Origin: Kineosporia rhizophila
Lineage (GTDB): Bacteria > Actinomycetota > Actinomycetes > Actinomycetales > Kineosporiaceae
Assembly (NCBI RefSeq): GCF_021277265.1
Contig: NZ_JAJSOH010000014.1
Location: 124,001-188,000 of the forward strand
DNA length: 64,000 nucleotides
Reading direction: 5' to 3'
In this document: piece by piece, positions 18,440 to 26,908 of the stretch
Numbering within the stretch: the stretch's first letter is position 1
Layout: the number at the start of each line of letters is the position of its first letter
Position numbers and translations under genes: made by a program
Notes under the pieces: model-generated
Seen by the model: only the letters and a program-made list of their open reading frames with translations
The model's database searches: none
What the model was told of the DNA's origin: nothing

Positions 18440-19692
18440 GCCTGTCGCGTCGAAGCTTCCTGCTCGGGACCGGGCTGGTCGCGCTGAACCTCTCCGGCTG
18501 CGGTGATTCGGGTGAGGCGGAGAGCTCGCAGGAGCTGACGTTCTGGTACTGGGAAGGCGCCCTTTCGGCCGCGGTGGTGAAGGACGTCAGTGCCAAGTTC
18601 GCCGACCGCGCCCGGATCAGCACCTCGTTGGTAGGTGGCGACTTCGCCCAGCGGCTGAGCACCTCGCTGCGCGCCGGTGAGGCGGTGCCCGACATCAGCG
18701 GGGTGAAGGGTGAGGACATGGCCTTCTTCCAGACCCAGGCCGACTACTTCCTCGACCTGAACACGCTGGGCGCCGAGGACATCGCCGGAACATTCGTGGC
18801 GGCCAAGTTCGCCCAGGCCACCACCGACGACGGCCGCCAGATCGGCCTGCCCATCGACCTCGGCCCGACCGCCCTGTTCCTGCGCGAGGACCTCTGGCGC
18901 AAGGCCGGCCTGTCGGTGGAGATCTCCGAGGTCAGTGAGAAGATGGCCGACTGGGACGGCTGGTTCGACACCGCGCACGAGCTGAAGTCCCGCCTGCCCG
19001 GCACTTTCGCCATCCGCAACTCCAACGACGTGTTCGGGGTGGCGCTGGCCCAGCAGACCAAGACCTTCGTCGACCGGACCGGTGCCTTCGTGGGCGACCA
19101 GGACGAGGTCAGGTCGGCCTGGGAGAAGGCCGTGCAGGCGATCGTCGACGGGCTGCAGGCCGGGATCTACGACGACACCGCTTTCGGAACCGCGCTGACG
19201 TCAGGCACTCTCACCGGACACTTGGGCCCGGCCTGGAACGGTCTGGACATAGCGTCGGCCGCGCCGAGCACCTCGGGGCGCTGGCGGGTTGCGGCCTGCC
19301 CGGGTGGTCCGGGGAACATCGGCGGCTCCTACCTGGCCATCCCCGCGCGCAGCCGCGACCCCGAGACCGCCTTCGCCTACATCGCGGAGCTGCTCTCGGC
19401 CGCCAACGAGGCCCGCGCCTTCACCGACTCCTCGGTCTTCCCGGCCGTGACCGCCGCCTACGACCTGCCTGCCCTGACCGAGGGCCAGAAATTCTTCGGC
19501 GGCCAGTCGACCATCGAGGTGTTCGGCCCCGCCGCCGAACAACTGCCCATCGTCTACGAGAGCCCCCTCAACGCCGCTGCCATGACTTCTTACTACAGCG
19601 AACTGGCGAACATCGAGGGCGGCAAGGCCCCGGCCCAGGCCTGGAAGGACGCCGTCGAGGCGGGGCGGCGCACCGTCGAGGCCGGCCAGTAG
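18436..19692 (+). CDS. Solute-binding lipoprotein (ABC family 1) coupled to a GGDEF-EAL gene
   Basis: A 418-residue extracellular solute-binding protein of the sugar-type family 1. The signal has a Tat-like SRRSF and lipobox LSGC (C at about 22). The body follows the family pattern (LTFWYWEG near the start, repeated aromatic residues, WKDAVEAG at the end). GGGGGT precedes the ATG, which overlaps the preceding gene's stop. No ABC permease or ATPase lies nearby. Known solute-binding proteins can present ligand to a sensor instead of a transporter, so here it may report a carbohydrate to the c-di-GMP protein. The ligand is unknown. Confidence 0.85.
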   Translation: MSLSRRSFLLGTGLVALNLSGCGDSGEAESSQELTFWYWEGALSAAVVKDVSAKFADRARISTSLVGGDFAQRLSTSLRAGEAVPDISGVKGEDMAFFQTQADYFLDLNTLGAEDIAGTFVAAKFAQATTDDGRQIGLPIDLGPTALFLREDLWRKAGLSVEISEVSEKMADWDGWFDTAHELKSRLPGTFAIRNSNDVFGVALAQQTKTFVDRTGAFVGDQDEVRSAWEKAVQAIVDGLQAGIYDDTAFGTALTSGTLTGHLGPAWNGLDIASAAPSTSGRWRVAACPGGPGNIGGSYLAIPARSRDPETAFAYIAELLSAANEARAFTDSSVFPAVTAAYDLPALTEGQKFFGGQSTIEVFGPAAEQLPIVYESPLNAAAMTSYYSELANIEGGKAPAQAWKDAVEAGRRTVEAGQ

Positions 19693-19720
19693 CCGAAGTG
19701 CGGGAGATCTGGCCGCCGCC

Positions 19721-19734
19721 TACTGTCCGATGTG
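19721..19734 (+). promoter_or_regulatory. Possible -10 for a leaderless start
   Basis: TACTGT at 19721-19726 fits TANNNT and stands 7 bases before the GTG at 19734, which lacks a ribosome site. Used to prefer this start for the next gene. Confidence 0.35.
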
Positions 19735-20252
19735 TGAGTTCTGCCGGAGACGATCAGCCCTCGGAGCCGGATGCCGTCCCGGACCTGTGGAAGTCATGGC
19801 TGTACGGGGTCTTTCTGTCGCTGGTGGGGGCGGTGGTCACCGTCGTCTTCCTGGTTCAGGCCATCACCGGTGGTCGTGAAGACAACCACTTCTACGCCTT
19901 CGCGCTCTGCTCGGGCATCATGACGGCCCTGTTCGGCGGGGTGACCTGGAAGGCCCGGCATATGGGCGCGCGCTCCTGGCGGGGGCGGAAAGAGGCTGGG
20001 CCTGCGCAGCCCGCCCAGAGGCCGGTGAGCCTGAGCCAGGGGATGAAAGATCCTGTGGTCTGGCTCCTGCTCGGCCTGACCTTGAGCTTCGCGACTTTCA
20101 ACATCTTCCTTCTCATCACCCGTGGCCCTGAGGACTCGTTCTGGCGGCCCGTGATCTACCTGGTTCTTCTGTCGTTCTTCAGCTGCCAGCTGGTGCTACG
20201 AAGGCTGCGCCACCTGGCCGGCCAGCTCGACGTGAACCGCCAGCCCCGCTGA
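19734..20252 (+). CDS. Small membrane protein of unknown function
   Basis: A 172-residue protein with four predicted membrane helices: two in the first half (WLYGVFLSLVGAVVTVVFLV and FYAFALCSGIMTALFGGV) and two in the second (VVWLLLGLTLSFATFNIFLL and VIYLVLLSFFSCQLVL), joined by a basic cytoplasmic loop. I recognise no family. The start is uncertain: GTG 19734 follows a -10-like hexamer, while GTG 19698 would add 12 residues. It lies 41 bases after the solute-binding gene and converges on the Nudix gene with a one-base gap. Confidence 0.6.
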   Translation: MSSAGDDQPSEPDAVPDLWKSWLYGVFLSLVGAVVTVVFLVQAITGGREDNHFYAFALCSGIMTALFGGVTWKARHMGARSWRGRKEAGPAQPAQRPVSLSQGMKDPVVWLLLGLTLSFATFNIFLLITRGPEDSFWRPVIYLVLLSFFSCQLVLRRLRHLAGQLDVNRQPR

Positions 20253-20253
20253 C

Positions 20254-20763
20254 CTACGACCAGAGTTCGAAGGGTTCGTCCACGGGTTCGCCGCGCAGCA
20301 GGGGGCCGATCAGGGCGGGCAGCTGACCTGGGTAGAAGCGGTCGGTGCTGGAGGTGAGCTCGGGCAGGGGCCACCAGCGGTGGGCGAAGTAGTCCTCGAG
20401 TTCGTAGTCCAGGCGGCCGGTCTCGTCCATCTCGGGTTCGGTCGCCTCCAGACGCAGGAGGAGCACCACCTCGTCCTGCACATGGCGGGATTGGCGGTGG
20501 CGGAACGAGGCGCGCCGACGCCAGGTGGGCGGGCCGAACTGGTCTGCGGTGGCCACGAATCCGGTCTCTTCGTGCAGTTCCCGCACCGCTGCGTCGAGGT
20601 AGGTCTCTCCGGCGTCGATCCCTCCGCCCGGCAGCTCCCACCAGGTGCCCAGGTCGGGGTTCTCGATGTCGCGGGTGTGCAGCAGCAGGACCTGGTCGGC
20701 GGCGTCGATCACGACCAGGCGGACCGCACTTCGCCTGACCAGCGGCAGGTCATCGGGGTACAT
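20254..20763 (-). CDS. Nudix hydrolase
   Basis: A 169-residue Nudix protein. The box is complete, GGGIDAGETYLDAAVRELHEETGF, matching GX5EX7REUXEEXGU (about residues 46-69). Nudix enzymes cleave nucleoside diphosphates linked to another group, with Mg2+ held by the box glutamates. Nothing in the rest identifies the substrate; housekeeping of oxidised nucleotides or nucleotide-sugar cleavage are both possible. ATG 20763 is the natural start; no strong ribosome site is seen. The GGDEF gene lies 18 bases upstream in the same direction, so they may be cotranscribed. Confidence 0.92.
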   Translation of the reverse strand: MYPDDLPLVRRSAVRLVVIDAADQVLLLHTRDIENPDLGTWWELPGGGIDAGETYLDAAVRELHEETGFVATADQFGPPTWRRRASFRHRQSRHVQDEVVLLLRLEATEPEMDETGRLDYELEDYFAHRWWPLPELTSSTDRFYPGQLPALIGPLLRGEPVDEPFELWS

Positions 20764-20781
20764 GGCGGCACGGTAGCCCGT

Positions 20782-21888
20782 TCACTCGCTGGGAACCCGC
20801 GCCGCCAGCAGGCCACCCCGCCAGGCCGACCCGGCCTTGGCCGCGGAGGCCCGCTTGTTCTCGTACATCCCGGCGTCGGCGGCCCGCATCAGGCTCTCCG
20901 GGTCCTGCGGGGGTTCGGTGCTCCAGGCCATCCCGGCGCTCACACCCACGGTCACCGTCTCGGGGCCGAGCCGGAACGGGTCGTGGAGGCAGTTGCAGAG
21001 GGCGGCGGCCAGGGCCGAGGCCTCCTCGGCGGCGCGCAGGCCCGGGGCCACGACGACGAACTCGTCGCCGCCCATCCGGGCCAGGAAGCCAGGTTCGGGC
21101 ACGACCAGGCCGAAGCGCTCGGCCACCTGCACCAGCAGGGCGTCGCCGACGGCGTGGCCGTGCTGGTCGTTCACCGCCTTGAAGCCGTCCAGGTCGAGGT
21201 AGATCACCGCCAGGCCGGGGGAGCGGCCGGCCGGCCCCGCCAGCACCTCGCTCAGGCCGCGCCGGCTGAGGGTGCCGGTCAGCGCGTCGTGGGTGGCGGC
21301 GTGCCGCAGTTCGGCGTGGTGGTGGGCCTGCTCCTCGGCCAGCTTCTGGCGCAGGGCGTCGGACTTACGGGCCCGGCCGACGCCGCGCACCGTCATCAGG
21401 CTGCCGAACAGGGCCAGGATCACCGAGAGGTGGTGGCTGGTCGCGGCCGGGAACGCGCTGGGCATCACCCCGGTCTCGACCAGGTAGCCGGTCAGGCCGG
21501 TGCCGAGCAGCAGCATGACCAGGGCGACCGAGGCGGTGCGCCAGGAACTGTCGCGGCCGGCGATCTCGAGGGCCACGATGCCCATCAGGATCGGGTACAT
21601 GCTGGGCAGGTGGGTGGTGGAGGCGGCCGCCCAGATGGCGATGCTGACCATGAACACGAAGAGCGCGCAGCTGCGGCCGTCGTGCGACCAGGCGGTGATG
21701 GCGGCCTGCACCGGCGAGGCGTAGAGCAGCAGGCAGCCGCCCCACACCACCATGGTCACCGGGAAGGACGCCTGGTGCTGGCCGAGCCCGTCCAGGATGA
21801 ACCAGGCGAGCGCGCACAGCAGCAGTTCCAGGGCCAGAAACACCGCGGCCAGCAGCAGTTTCGGCCGAGCAGCCGGTTCCGGCTCCAT
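20782..21888 (-). CDS. Membrane GGDEF diguanylate cyclase
   Basis: A 368-residue protein: about six hydrophobic helices in residues 10-180, a short helical linker (KLAEEQAHHHAELRHAATHDALTG), and one GGDEF domain with the signature ARMGGDEFVV. No RxxD inhibitory site precedes it, so product inhibition is probably weak. Makes c-di-GMP from GTP. Start at ATG 21888 is set by AAAGGG four bases upstream and by the helix that follows; the open frame extends 50 codons upstream without membrane or domain features. Divergent from another c-di-GMP gene at 22122. Confidence 0.9.
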   Translation of the reverse strand: MEPEPAARPKLLLAAVFLALELLLCALAWFILDGLGQHQASFPVTMVVWGGCLLLYASPVQAAITAWSHDGRSCALFVFMVSIAIWAAASTTHLPSMYPILMGIVALEIAGRDSSWRTASVALVMLLLGTGLTGYLVETGVMPSAFPAATSHHLSVILALFGSLMTVRGVGRARKSDALRQKLAEEQAHHHAELRHAATHDALTGTLSRRGLSEVLAGPAGRSPGLAVIYLDLDGFKAVNDQHGHAVGDALLVQVAERFGLVVPEPGFLARMGGDEFVVVAPGLRAAEEASALAAALCNCLHDPFRLGPETVTVGVSAGMAWSTEPPQDPESLMRAADAGMYENKRASAAKAGSAWRGGLLAARVPSE

Positions 21889-22121
21889 CCCACCCTTTCG
21901 GCAGTCCCTGTCTGGCGTCGGCTGCCCGTCGGCCGGAGGAGGGCAGGCATGAACCCGGTTCACCTGTTCGCCGCACCGGGAACTCCGCATCACAACACGA
22001 CAGCTGCCGGACAGGAAGACGGTCGGGTGTTCTGCCACTCCAATGGGCGGCTGCCCTGAGGCGGCCCGTGCCCCAGAGTGGTTACGGTGCGTGTATCCAC
22101 GAATTCGGAGCGGAGTCGGTA

Positions 22122-24083
22122 GTGCAAGAGCAGTGGGTGTTCCTCGCGGTGATTGCGCTGCTCGTCGTCGGCGTGGCCGGAGGCGGGATCTGGGCGCGCC
22201 GGGCCTACCGGCGCCTGTCCGACCGGCACCAGTCGCTGGTGGTGGTGCACGAGTTCGTCCAGCAGGCCACGGTCACCGCCAGTGTGCGGGAACAGGCCCG
22301 CGGACTGCTGCTGCGCACACGTCAGCTCCTGCGGGCCGGCCGGCTCGAGCTGATCGTCTTCGACTACCACGACTTCGGCGACCGTCACATCCGGATCGGG
22401 GCGAACGACGCGTACGCCTCGACAGCCGTGTCCGGCGTCGGCGACCGACTGCTCGACCGGGTGATGGACACCGGGGAGCCGATGCTGCTGGCCCGGGGCA
22501 CCCAGGACGTGGAAGCCCGGCAGTGGCTGCAGGCCCGAGGGGCCCGCGACGCCCTGGCGGTAGCGCTGCCCTCCAGCACCCGCGGTTGCATCGTCCTGCT
22601 CGACCGGCTCGACGGGGACACCTTCACCGACGACGACCTGACCATGGTGCAGACCCTGGCCAGTCATCTGGTGATGTCGCTGCGCGGTTCCCGGCTGGTC
22701 GAGCAGCTGACCCACGACGCCACCCACGACGCGCTCACCGGGCTGGGTAACCGCACCTTCCTCAGCCAGCGGGTCGAGACCGTCCTGTCCGGGCCCGGCC
22801 AGGTTCCCGAGGCGGCCGTGCTGCTGCTCGACCTGGACAAGTTCAAAGAGGTCAACGACGCGTTCGGACACCATGTCGGCGACGCGCTGCTGCGTGAGGT
22901 GGCCACCCGGCTGGTGACCACGGTGGGCGACCTGGGCACGGTCTCCCGGCTGGGCGGTGACGAGTTCGCCGTGCTGGTGGTGGGGCGCGAGGCGACCGAC
23001 GCCGCGCCCACCCTGGCCCACAACATCCTCGAGGCCCTGGGCCGGCCGATCTCGCTGGTGGACGCCGTGGTCACGACCCAGGCGAGCATCGGGATCGGGC
23101 TGGCCGGACCGGATCTCAGCGAGGCGGACGTGCTGCGGCACGCCGACACCGCCATGTACGCGGCCAAGGAGGGCCCCGACCCGGTGGTGGTGTACGGCGA
23201 GCACCTGGAACGCGGCCGCACCGAACGCCTGCGGCTGCTGGCCGATCTGCACATCGCGCTGGAGCGTGACGAGATCAAGGTGCTGTACCAGCCGCAGCTG
23301 GACCTGCGCACGAACGCGATCCACAGCGTCGAGGCGCTGGCCCGCTGGGAACACCCGGTCCTGGGCTGGGTCAGTCCCGAGGTGTTCGTGCCGCTGGCCG
23401 AGTCCAGCGGCCTGATCGAGCAGCTCACCCACCAGGTGCTGGACCAGGCGCTGGCCCAGGCCCGGCGGTGGCAGGACGACGGCCTGGACCTGGCCGTGGC
23501 GGTGAACCTCTCGCCGCACAACGTGAACACGATGAGACTGGTCGAGGATGTGGCCTCCGCACTGGCCCGGGCCGGGGTGCCGGCCGACCGGCTGGTGCTC
23601 GAGATCACCGAGAGCAGCGTGATGGCCGACCCGGACCGGGCCGTCTCCCTGCTGCAGCGCCTGGTCGACCTCGGGGTGACCCTGTCTCTGGACGATTTCG
23701 GCACCGGCTACTCGAGTCTCGCCTATCTGCAACGGCTTCCGGTCAGCGAGGTGAAGATCGACAAGGCGTTCGTGATGGGGCTGGCCGATCCGGAGCAGGC
23801 GCACGCCAGTGCCGTCCTGATCCGCTCGATCCTCACACTGAGCGCGAACCTCGGCCTCGAGGTGGTGGCCGAGGGCGTGGAGGACGCCCAGACGCTGGAG
23901 CTGCTGCGCTCCGGCGGGTGCGACCTGATCCAGGGCTACCACCTGTCCAAGCCGGTGCCCGCCGACCGGGTGGCCGCCGTGGTCGAGCGGCACGGTGGCC
24001 GTGAGGCCGTCCGGGTGCCGGGGCCCCGCTCGCACCTGAGCGCGGTGAACGAGGACGGGACGCTCGGACGTCACCTCGCCTGA
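22122..24083 (+). CDS. GAF-GGDEF-EAL c-di-GMP protein
   Basis: A 653-residue protein with one N-terminal helix (about 5-25), a GAF-like domain (about 45-205), a GGDEF domain with SRLGGDEFAV but no RxxD I-site, and an EAL domain with EALARWEHP, NLSPHN, EITES, DDFGTGYSS, KIDKAF and AEGVED. Both catalytic motif sets look intact. GTG 22122 is preferred because GGAG lies 6 bases upstream and the membrane helix starts there; GTG 22068 would add 18 residues. Its stop is 26 bases before a TetR gene. Confidence 0.9.
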   Translation: MQEQWVFLAVIALLVVGVAGGGIWARRAYRRLSDRHQSLVVVHEFVQQATVTASVREQARGLLLRTRQLLRAGRLELIVFDYHDFGDRHIRIGANDAYASTAVSGVGDRLLDRVMDTGEPMLLARGTQDVEARQWLQARGARDALAVALPSSTRGCIVLLDRLDGDTFTDDDLTMVQTLASHLVMSLRGSRLVEQLTHDATHDALTGLGNRTFLSQRVETVLSGPGQVPEAAVLLLDLDKFKEVNDAFGHHVGDALLREVATRLVTTVGDLGTVSRLGGDEFAVLVVGREATDAAPTLAHNILEALGRPISLVDAVVTTQASIGIGLAGPDLSEADVLRHADTAMYAAKEGPDPVVVYGEHLERGRTERLRLLADLHIALERDEIKVLYQPQLDLRTNAIHSVEALARWEHPVLGWVSPEVFVPLAESSGLIEQLTHQVLDQALAQARRWQDDGLDLAVAVNLSPHNVNTMRLVEDVASALARAGVPADRLVLEITESSVMADPDRAVSLLQRLVDLGVTLSLDDFGTGYSSLAYLQRLPVSEVKIDKAFVMGLADPEQAHASAVLIRSILTLSANLGLEVVAEGVEDAQTLELLRSGGCDLIQGYHLSKPVPADRVAAVVERHGGREAVRVPGPRSHLSAVNEDGTLGRHLA

Positions 24084-24086
24084 TCT

Positions 24087-24118
24087 CTTACATGTGTTAA
24101 AGTTTTTACATGCGTAAG
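24087..24118. promoter_or_regulatory. Leaderless promoter inside a TetR-type operator
   Basis: An imperfect 32-base inverted repeat (16-base halves, 11 matches) with ends CTTAC and GTAAG. Inside lies TGTTAAAGT, an extended -10 (TGn plus TAAAGT at 24098-24103), 6 bases before ATG 24110. The local AT-richness stands out against the GC-rich flanks. The repressor would cover its own -10 and start codon, so autoregulation is likely. Confidence 0.6.
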
Positions 24119-24685
24119 ATCCGCCGCGAGAACCCGCTCGCCGTCCGCTCCCGGACGGCGCTGGTCGAGGCGGCGACCGGTCTGCTCGACGAGCGCAAGG
24201 CCGCCGAGATCTCGATCAAGGACGTGGTGGAGGCCGCCGGAGTCAGCCGGCCCACCTTCTACCAGCACTTTCCTGATCTGGGAGCGGTATTTGCGGCGGC
24301 CGGCCTGATGCGGCTGGAGCAGTCGTTCGCCGACCTCGAACCGCCCTCGCAGGCCCCCGACGGGTTGCAGAGCGCCTTCGCCCCGGTGCTCGCGGTCATC
24401 GCCGACCGGATGCGCGAACACGCCGTCTTCTACCACCGGGTGCACGCCAGTCCGGGCGGTCCCGCCTACCACGCCCAGGTCGTCGCCTTCAGCGCGCAGC
24501 GGTTGCGCCGCGAGCCGTTGTTGCAACCCTGGGCGGGGCGGGACGAGGTGTTCTGGGAGTTCCTGGCCGCCGGTCTGGTCTGGGTGATCAACCGGCAGCT
24601 GGCCGCCTGGTGCACCGGCGAGCCCGGCCCGACCGAGGCCGACCTGGCCGGCGTCTTCGACTTCGTCTTCCGCACCACCACCTGA
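24110..24685 (+). CDS. TetR-family repressor
   Basis: A 191-residue TetR regulator. The N-terminal helix-turn-helix reads ISIKDVVEAAGVSRPTFYQHF (about residues 36-56); the rest is the variable ligand-binding helical domain, with no ligand clue. The start codon overlaps the inverted repeat of its probable operator and no ribosome site precedes it, so the mRNA is probably leaderless. The oxidoreductase gene follows after 30 bases and is the obvious target. Confidence 0.9.
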   Translation: MRKIRRENPLAVRSRTALVEAATGLLDERKAAEISIKDVVEAAGVSRPTFYQHFPDLGAVFAAAGLMRLEQSFADLEPPSQAPDGLQSAFAPVLAVIADRMREHAVFYHRVHASPGGPAYHAQVVAFSAQRLRREPLLQPWAGRDEVFWEFLAAGLVWVINRQLAAWCTGEPGPTEADLAGVFDFVFRTTT

Positions 24686-24715
24686 ATCCCTCCGAAAAGA
24701 AAGCCGAGGCACTTC

Positions 24716-25693
24716 ATGCGCGCCGTCGTCCACCACGAGTTCGGTGACCCGTCCCAGGTTCTGAATGTCGAAGACGTCCCCACCCCCGAACCCGGCGCCG
24801 GTGAGGTCCGCGTCCGCACGGTGCTCTCCGCCGTCCACAATCATGATTTGTGGACGATCCGGGGCACCTACGGTTTCAAGCCGGAACTTCCGGCGCGGGC
24901 CGGCACCGAGGCCGTCGGAGTGGTGGACGCGCTCGGTGAGGGGGTGGACAACCTCGAGGTCGGCCAGCGGGTCGCCTCCAGCAGCACCTTCGGGGTCTGG
25001 GCGGAGTACTTCGTCGCCCCGGCCGGCCGGCTCACCCCGGTGAACGACGAGCTGCCCGACGAGGTCGCCGCCCAGCTCGTCGCCATGCCGTTCTCGGCCC
25101 TGGCGCTGATCGACTCGCTCGACCTGCAGGAGGGCGACTGGCTGGTCCAGAACGCCGCCAACGGTGCCGTCGGCCGCCTGGTGGCCCAGCTGGCCAAGCC
25201 GCGCGGGATCAACGTGCTCGGCCTGGTGCGCCGGGCCGCCGGGGTGGAGGAACTGGCCGCCCAGGGCATCGGCAACGTGGTGGCCACCGATGGTGAGGGC
25301 TGGCGCGAGCAGGCCGAGAAGATCACCGGCGGCGCCTCGGTCAAGGTGGGCGTGGACTCGGTCGGCGGTCCCGCCGCCAACGACGTGCTCTCGCTGGTCG
25401 GGCAGGACGGCACCCTGGTGGTCTTCGGCGCGATGGGCGCCCCGGTGATGGAACTGTCGTCCGGCGACATCATCTTCAAGAACGTCACGGTGAAGGGCTT
25501 CTGGGGCAGCAAGGTCTTCCCGGCCCTGGCCCCCGACCGTCGCGCCGCGCTGTTCGGCGAACTGGTCACCCGCGCGGGCGACGGGTCGCTGACGCTGCCG
25601 GTCGAGGAGGTGTTCTCGTTCGCCGACGTCCGCTCGGCCAACGAGGCCAACTTCCGGCCCGGCCGCAAGGGCAAGATCATGCTGCGGCCCTGA
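24716..25693 (+). CDS. MDR-family NAD(P)H oxidoreductase
   Basis: A 325-residue medium-chain dehydrogenase/reductase. The GroES-like N-terminal domain (residues 1-120) lacks the zinc-binding cysteines of alcohol dehydrogenases. The nucleotide domain has NAANGAVGRLVAQLAK (about 145-160). It resembles quinone and 2-enoyl reductases, so NADPH-dependent reduction of an enone, quinone or enoyl thioester is likely; the exact substrate is not readable. AAAAGAAAG precedes the ATG. The TetR gene 30 bases upstream probably controls it in response to a reactive compound. Confidence 0.85.
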   Translation: MRAVVHHEFGDPSQVLNVEDVPTPEPGAGEVRVRTVLSAVHNHDLWTIRGTYGFKPELPARAGTEAVGVVDALGEGVDNLEVGQRVASSSTFGVWAEYFVAPAGRLTPVNDELPDEVAAQLVAMPFSALALIDSLDLQEGDWLVQNAANGAVGRLVAQLAKPRGINVLGLVRRAAGVEELAAQGIGNVVATDGEGWREQAEKITGGASVKVGVDSVGGPAANDVLSLVGQDGTLVVFGAMGAPVMELSSGDIIFKNVTVKGFWGSKVFPALAPDRRAALFGELVTRAGDGSLTLPVEEVFSFADVRSANEANFRPGRKGKIMLRP

Positions 25694-25728
25694 TAAGGGT
25701 GCGCGTCCGCGGTCTTCGGTGTCGTATC

Positions 25729-25818
25729 GTGACGGTCCGAAGAACGGAAGGACGCACCATCTCCAGCCCGCCTGAACCGAACATCACGAACGTCCCCGGC
25801 TCGCCGGAGGGTTCGTGA
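25729..25818 (+). CDS. Possible 29-codon leader ORF before the TSUP gene
   Basis: GTG 25729 opens a 29-codon frame whose TGA (25816-25818) overlaps the ATG of the transporter at 25818 (TGATG). A good ribosome site, GGAAGGA at 25746-25752, precedes only an ATC codon of this frame, so initiation is uncertain. The leader's second half runs through the hairpin at 25778-25824, so its translation could open it. Confidence 0.3.
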   Translation: MTVRRTEGRTISSPPEPNITNVPGSPEGS

Positions 25819-25824
25819 TGTTCG
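25778..25824 (+). promoter_or_regulatory. Hairpin sequestering the TSUP ribosome site and start
   Basis: A perfect 14-bp inverted repeat (25778-25791 with 25811-25824) with a further inner stem (CCGG/CCGG). The right arm contains the GTG/ATG start codons, and the GGAGG ribosome site at 25806-25810 lies in the paired inner region. As RNA, nearly the whole 47-base stretch would be base-paired, hiding the initiation site. Regulation by leader translation, temperature or a protein is possible. Confidence 0.65.
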
Positions 25825-26636
25825 CCCCGCACGCCGAGTCCGCCCTGTTCTTTCCACCCGAACTAGGCACGACGGCGCTGGTTCTGTTGCTCCTGGCCGC
25901 CTTTGCGGCGGGCTGGGTCGATGCGGTGGTGGGCGGCGGTGGGCTGCTGCAGTTGCCGGCCCTGCTGCTGGTGCCCGGGCTGGCACCGGTGCAGGTGCTG
26001 GCCACCAACAAGCTGGGCTCGATCTTCGGCACCGCCACCAGCGCGATCACCTACTACCGCCGGGCCCGCCCCGACCTGCGTACCGCGCTGCCGATGGCCG
26101 GGGTGGCCCTGGGTGGCAGTTTCGCCGGGGCCTCGATCGCCTCGGCCCTGCCGGTGGCCGTGTTCAAGCCGGTGATCGTGGTGGCGCTGGTGGTGGTCGC
26201 GGCGATCACCCTGGCCCGGCCCGCCCTGGGCCAGGCCACGGCCCTGCGCTACTCGGGGTCGGCGCACTACCGGGCCGCCGTGGCGGTCGGCCTGGCGATC
26301 GGCGTCTACGACGGGGTGCTCGGCCCGGGCACCGGCACCTTCCTGGTGATGGCCATGGTCAGCCTGATCGGTTACGACTTCCTGCAGGCGAGCGCCAAGG
26401 CCAAGATCGTCAACTTCGCCACCAACCTGGGCGCCCTGGCGTTCTTCGTGCCCACCGGTGCGGTGGTCTGGGGCCTGGGCATCCTGCTCGGCCTGGCCAA
26501 CCTGGCCGGTGGCTACCTGGGCGCCCGGATGGCGATCTCCAGCGGTGCCAAGTTCATCCGTGTGGTGTTCCTGGTGGTCGTGCTGGCCCTGATCGTCAAG
26601 GTCAGCCACGACATCTACGCGGAGAACTGGGGCTGA
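25818..26636 (+). CDS. TSUP/TauE-SafE family membrane transporter
   Basis: A 272-residue protein with about eight membrane helices. The two family repeats begin AGWVDAVVGGGGLLQLPAL (about residue 30) and GVYDGVLGPGTGTFLVMAM (about 165), each with the glycine-rich motif typical of TSUP proteins. Members move sulfite, sulfonates, sulfolactate or related organic anions; the substrate cannot be told here. The start codon lies in a strong hairpin; ATG 25818 and GTG 25815 are both possible. The last 22 bases overlap the convergent Atu4866-like gene. Confidence 0.88.
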   Translation: MFAPHAESALFFPPELGTTALVLLLLAAFAAGWVDAVVGGGGLLQLPALLLVPGLAPVQVLATNKLGSIFGTATSAITYYRRARPDLRTALPMAGVALGGSFAGASIASALPVAVFKPVIVVALVVVAAITLARPALGQATALRYSGSAHYRAAVAVGLAIGVYDGVLGPGTGTFLVMAMVSLIGYDFLQASAKAKIVNFATNLGALAFFVPTGAVVWGLGILLGLANLAGGYLGARMAISSGAKFIRVVFLVVVLALIVKVSHDIYAENWG

Positions 26637-26908
26637 GCGGCAGCCTGGTGGGCCTCGCTGCCCTCCCGGTAGAACAGGTAGCCGCCGTGGTGCAGCACGT
26701 CTCCCTCGAACCGCCCGTCGGCTGAGAAGCCGGTGTCGTCGCGGTAGTCGATCTCGGTGCCGTTGACCCAGTAGCGGCCGGTGTAGGCCTTGAGCCGCCC
26801 GCCCCGGGCCTCCTCGTAGCGGCCCTCGGGCAGGAGCTCTTGGCGGATGTGGTTGTCGGCCGTGACCCACATGCCGACGTAGGGGTGCGTGGTGTTCTGA
26901 GTGCTCAT
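26615..26908 (-). CDS. Atu4866-domain protein
   Basis: A 97-residue protein of the Atu4866 family, recognised by [28 protein letters not shown] and the following [18 protein letters not shown] and [15 protein letters not shown] segments. The fold is a small beta-barrel; a ligand-binding role is suspected for the family but the function is unknown. Its ATG overlaps the stop of hisC (26905-26908), so the two are translated together. The 3' end overlaps the convergent TSUP gene by 22 bases. Confidence 0.85.
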   Translation of the reverse strand: MSTQNTTHPYVGMWVTADNHIRQELLPEGRYEEARGGRLKAYTGRYWVNGTEIDYRDDTGFSADGRFEGDVLHHGGYLFYREGSEAHQAAAQPQFSA

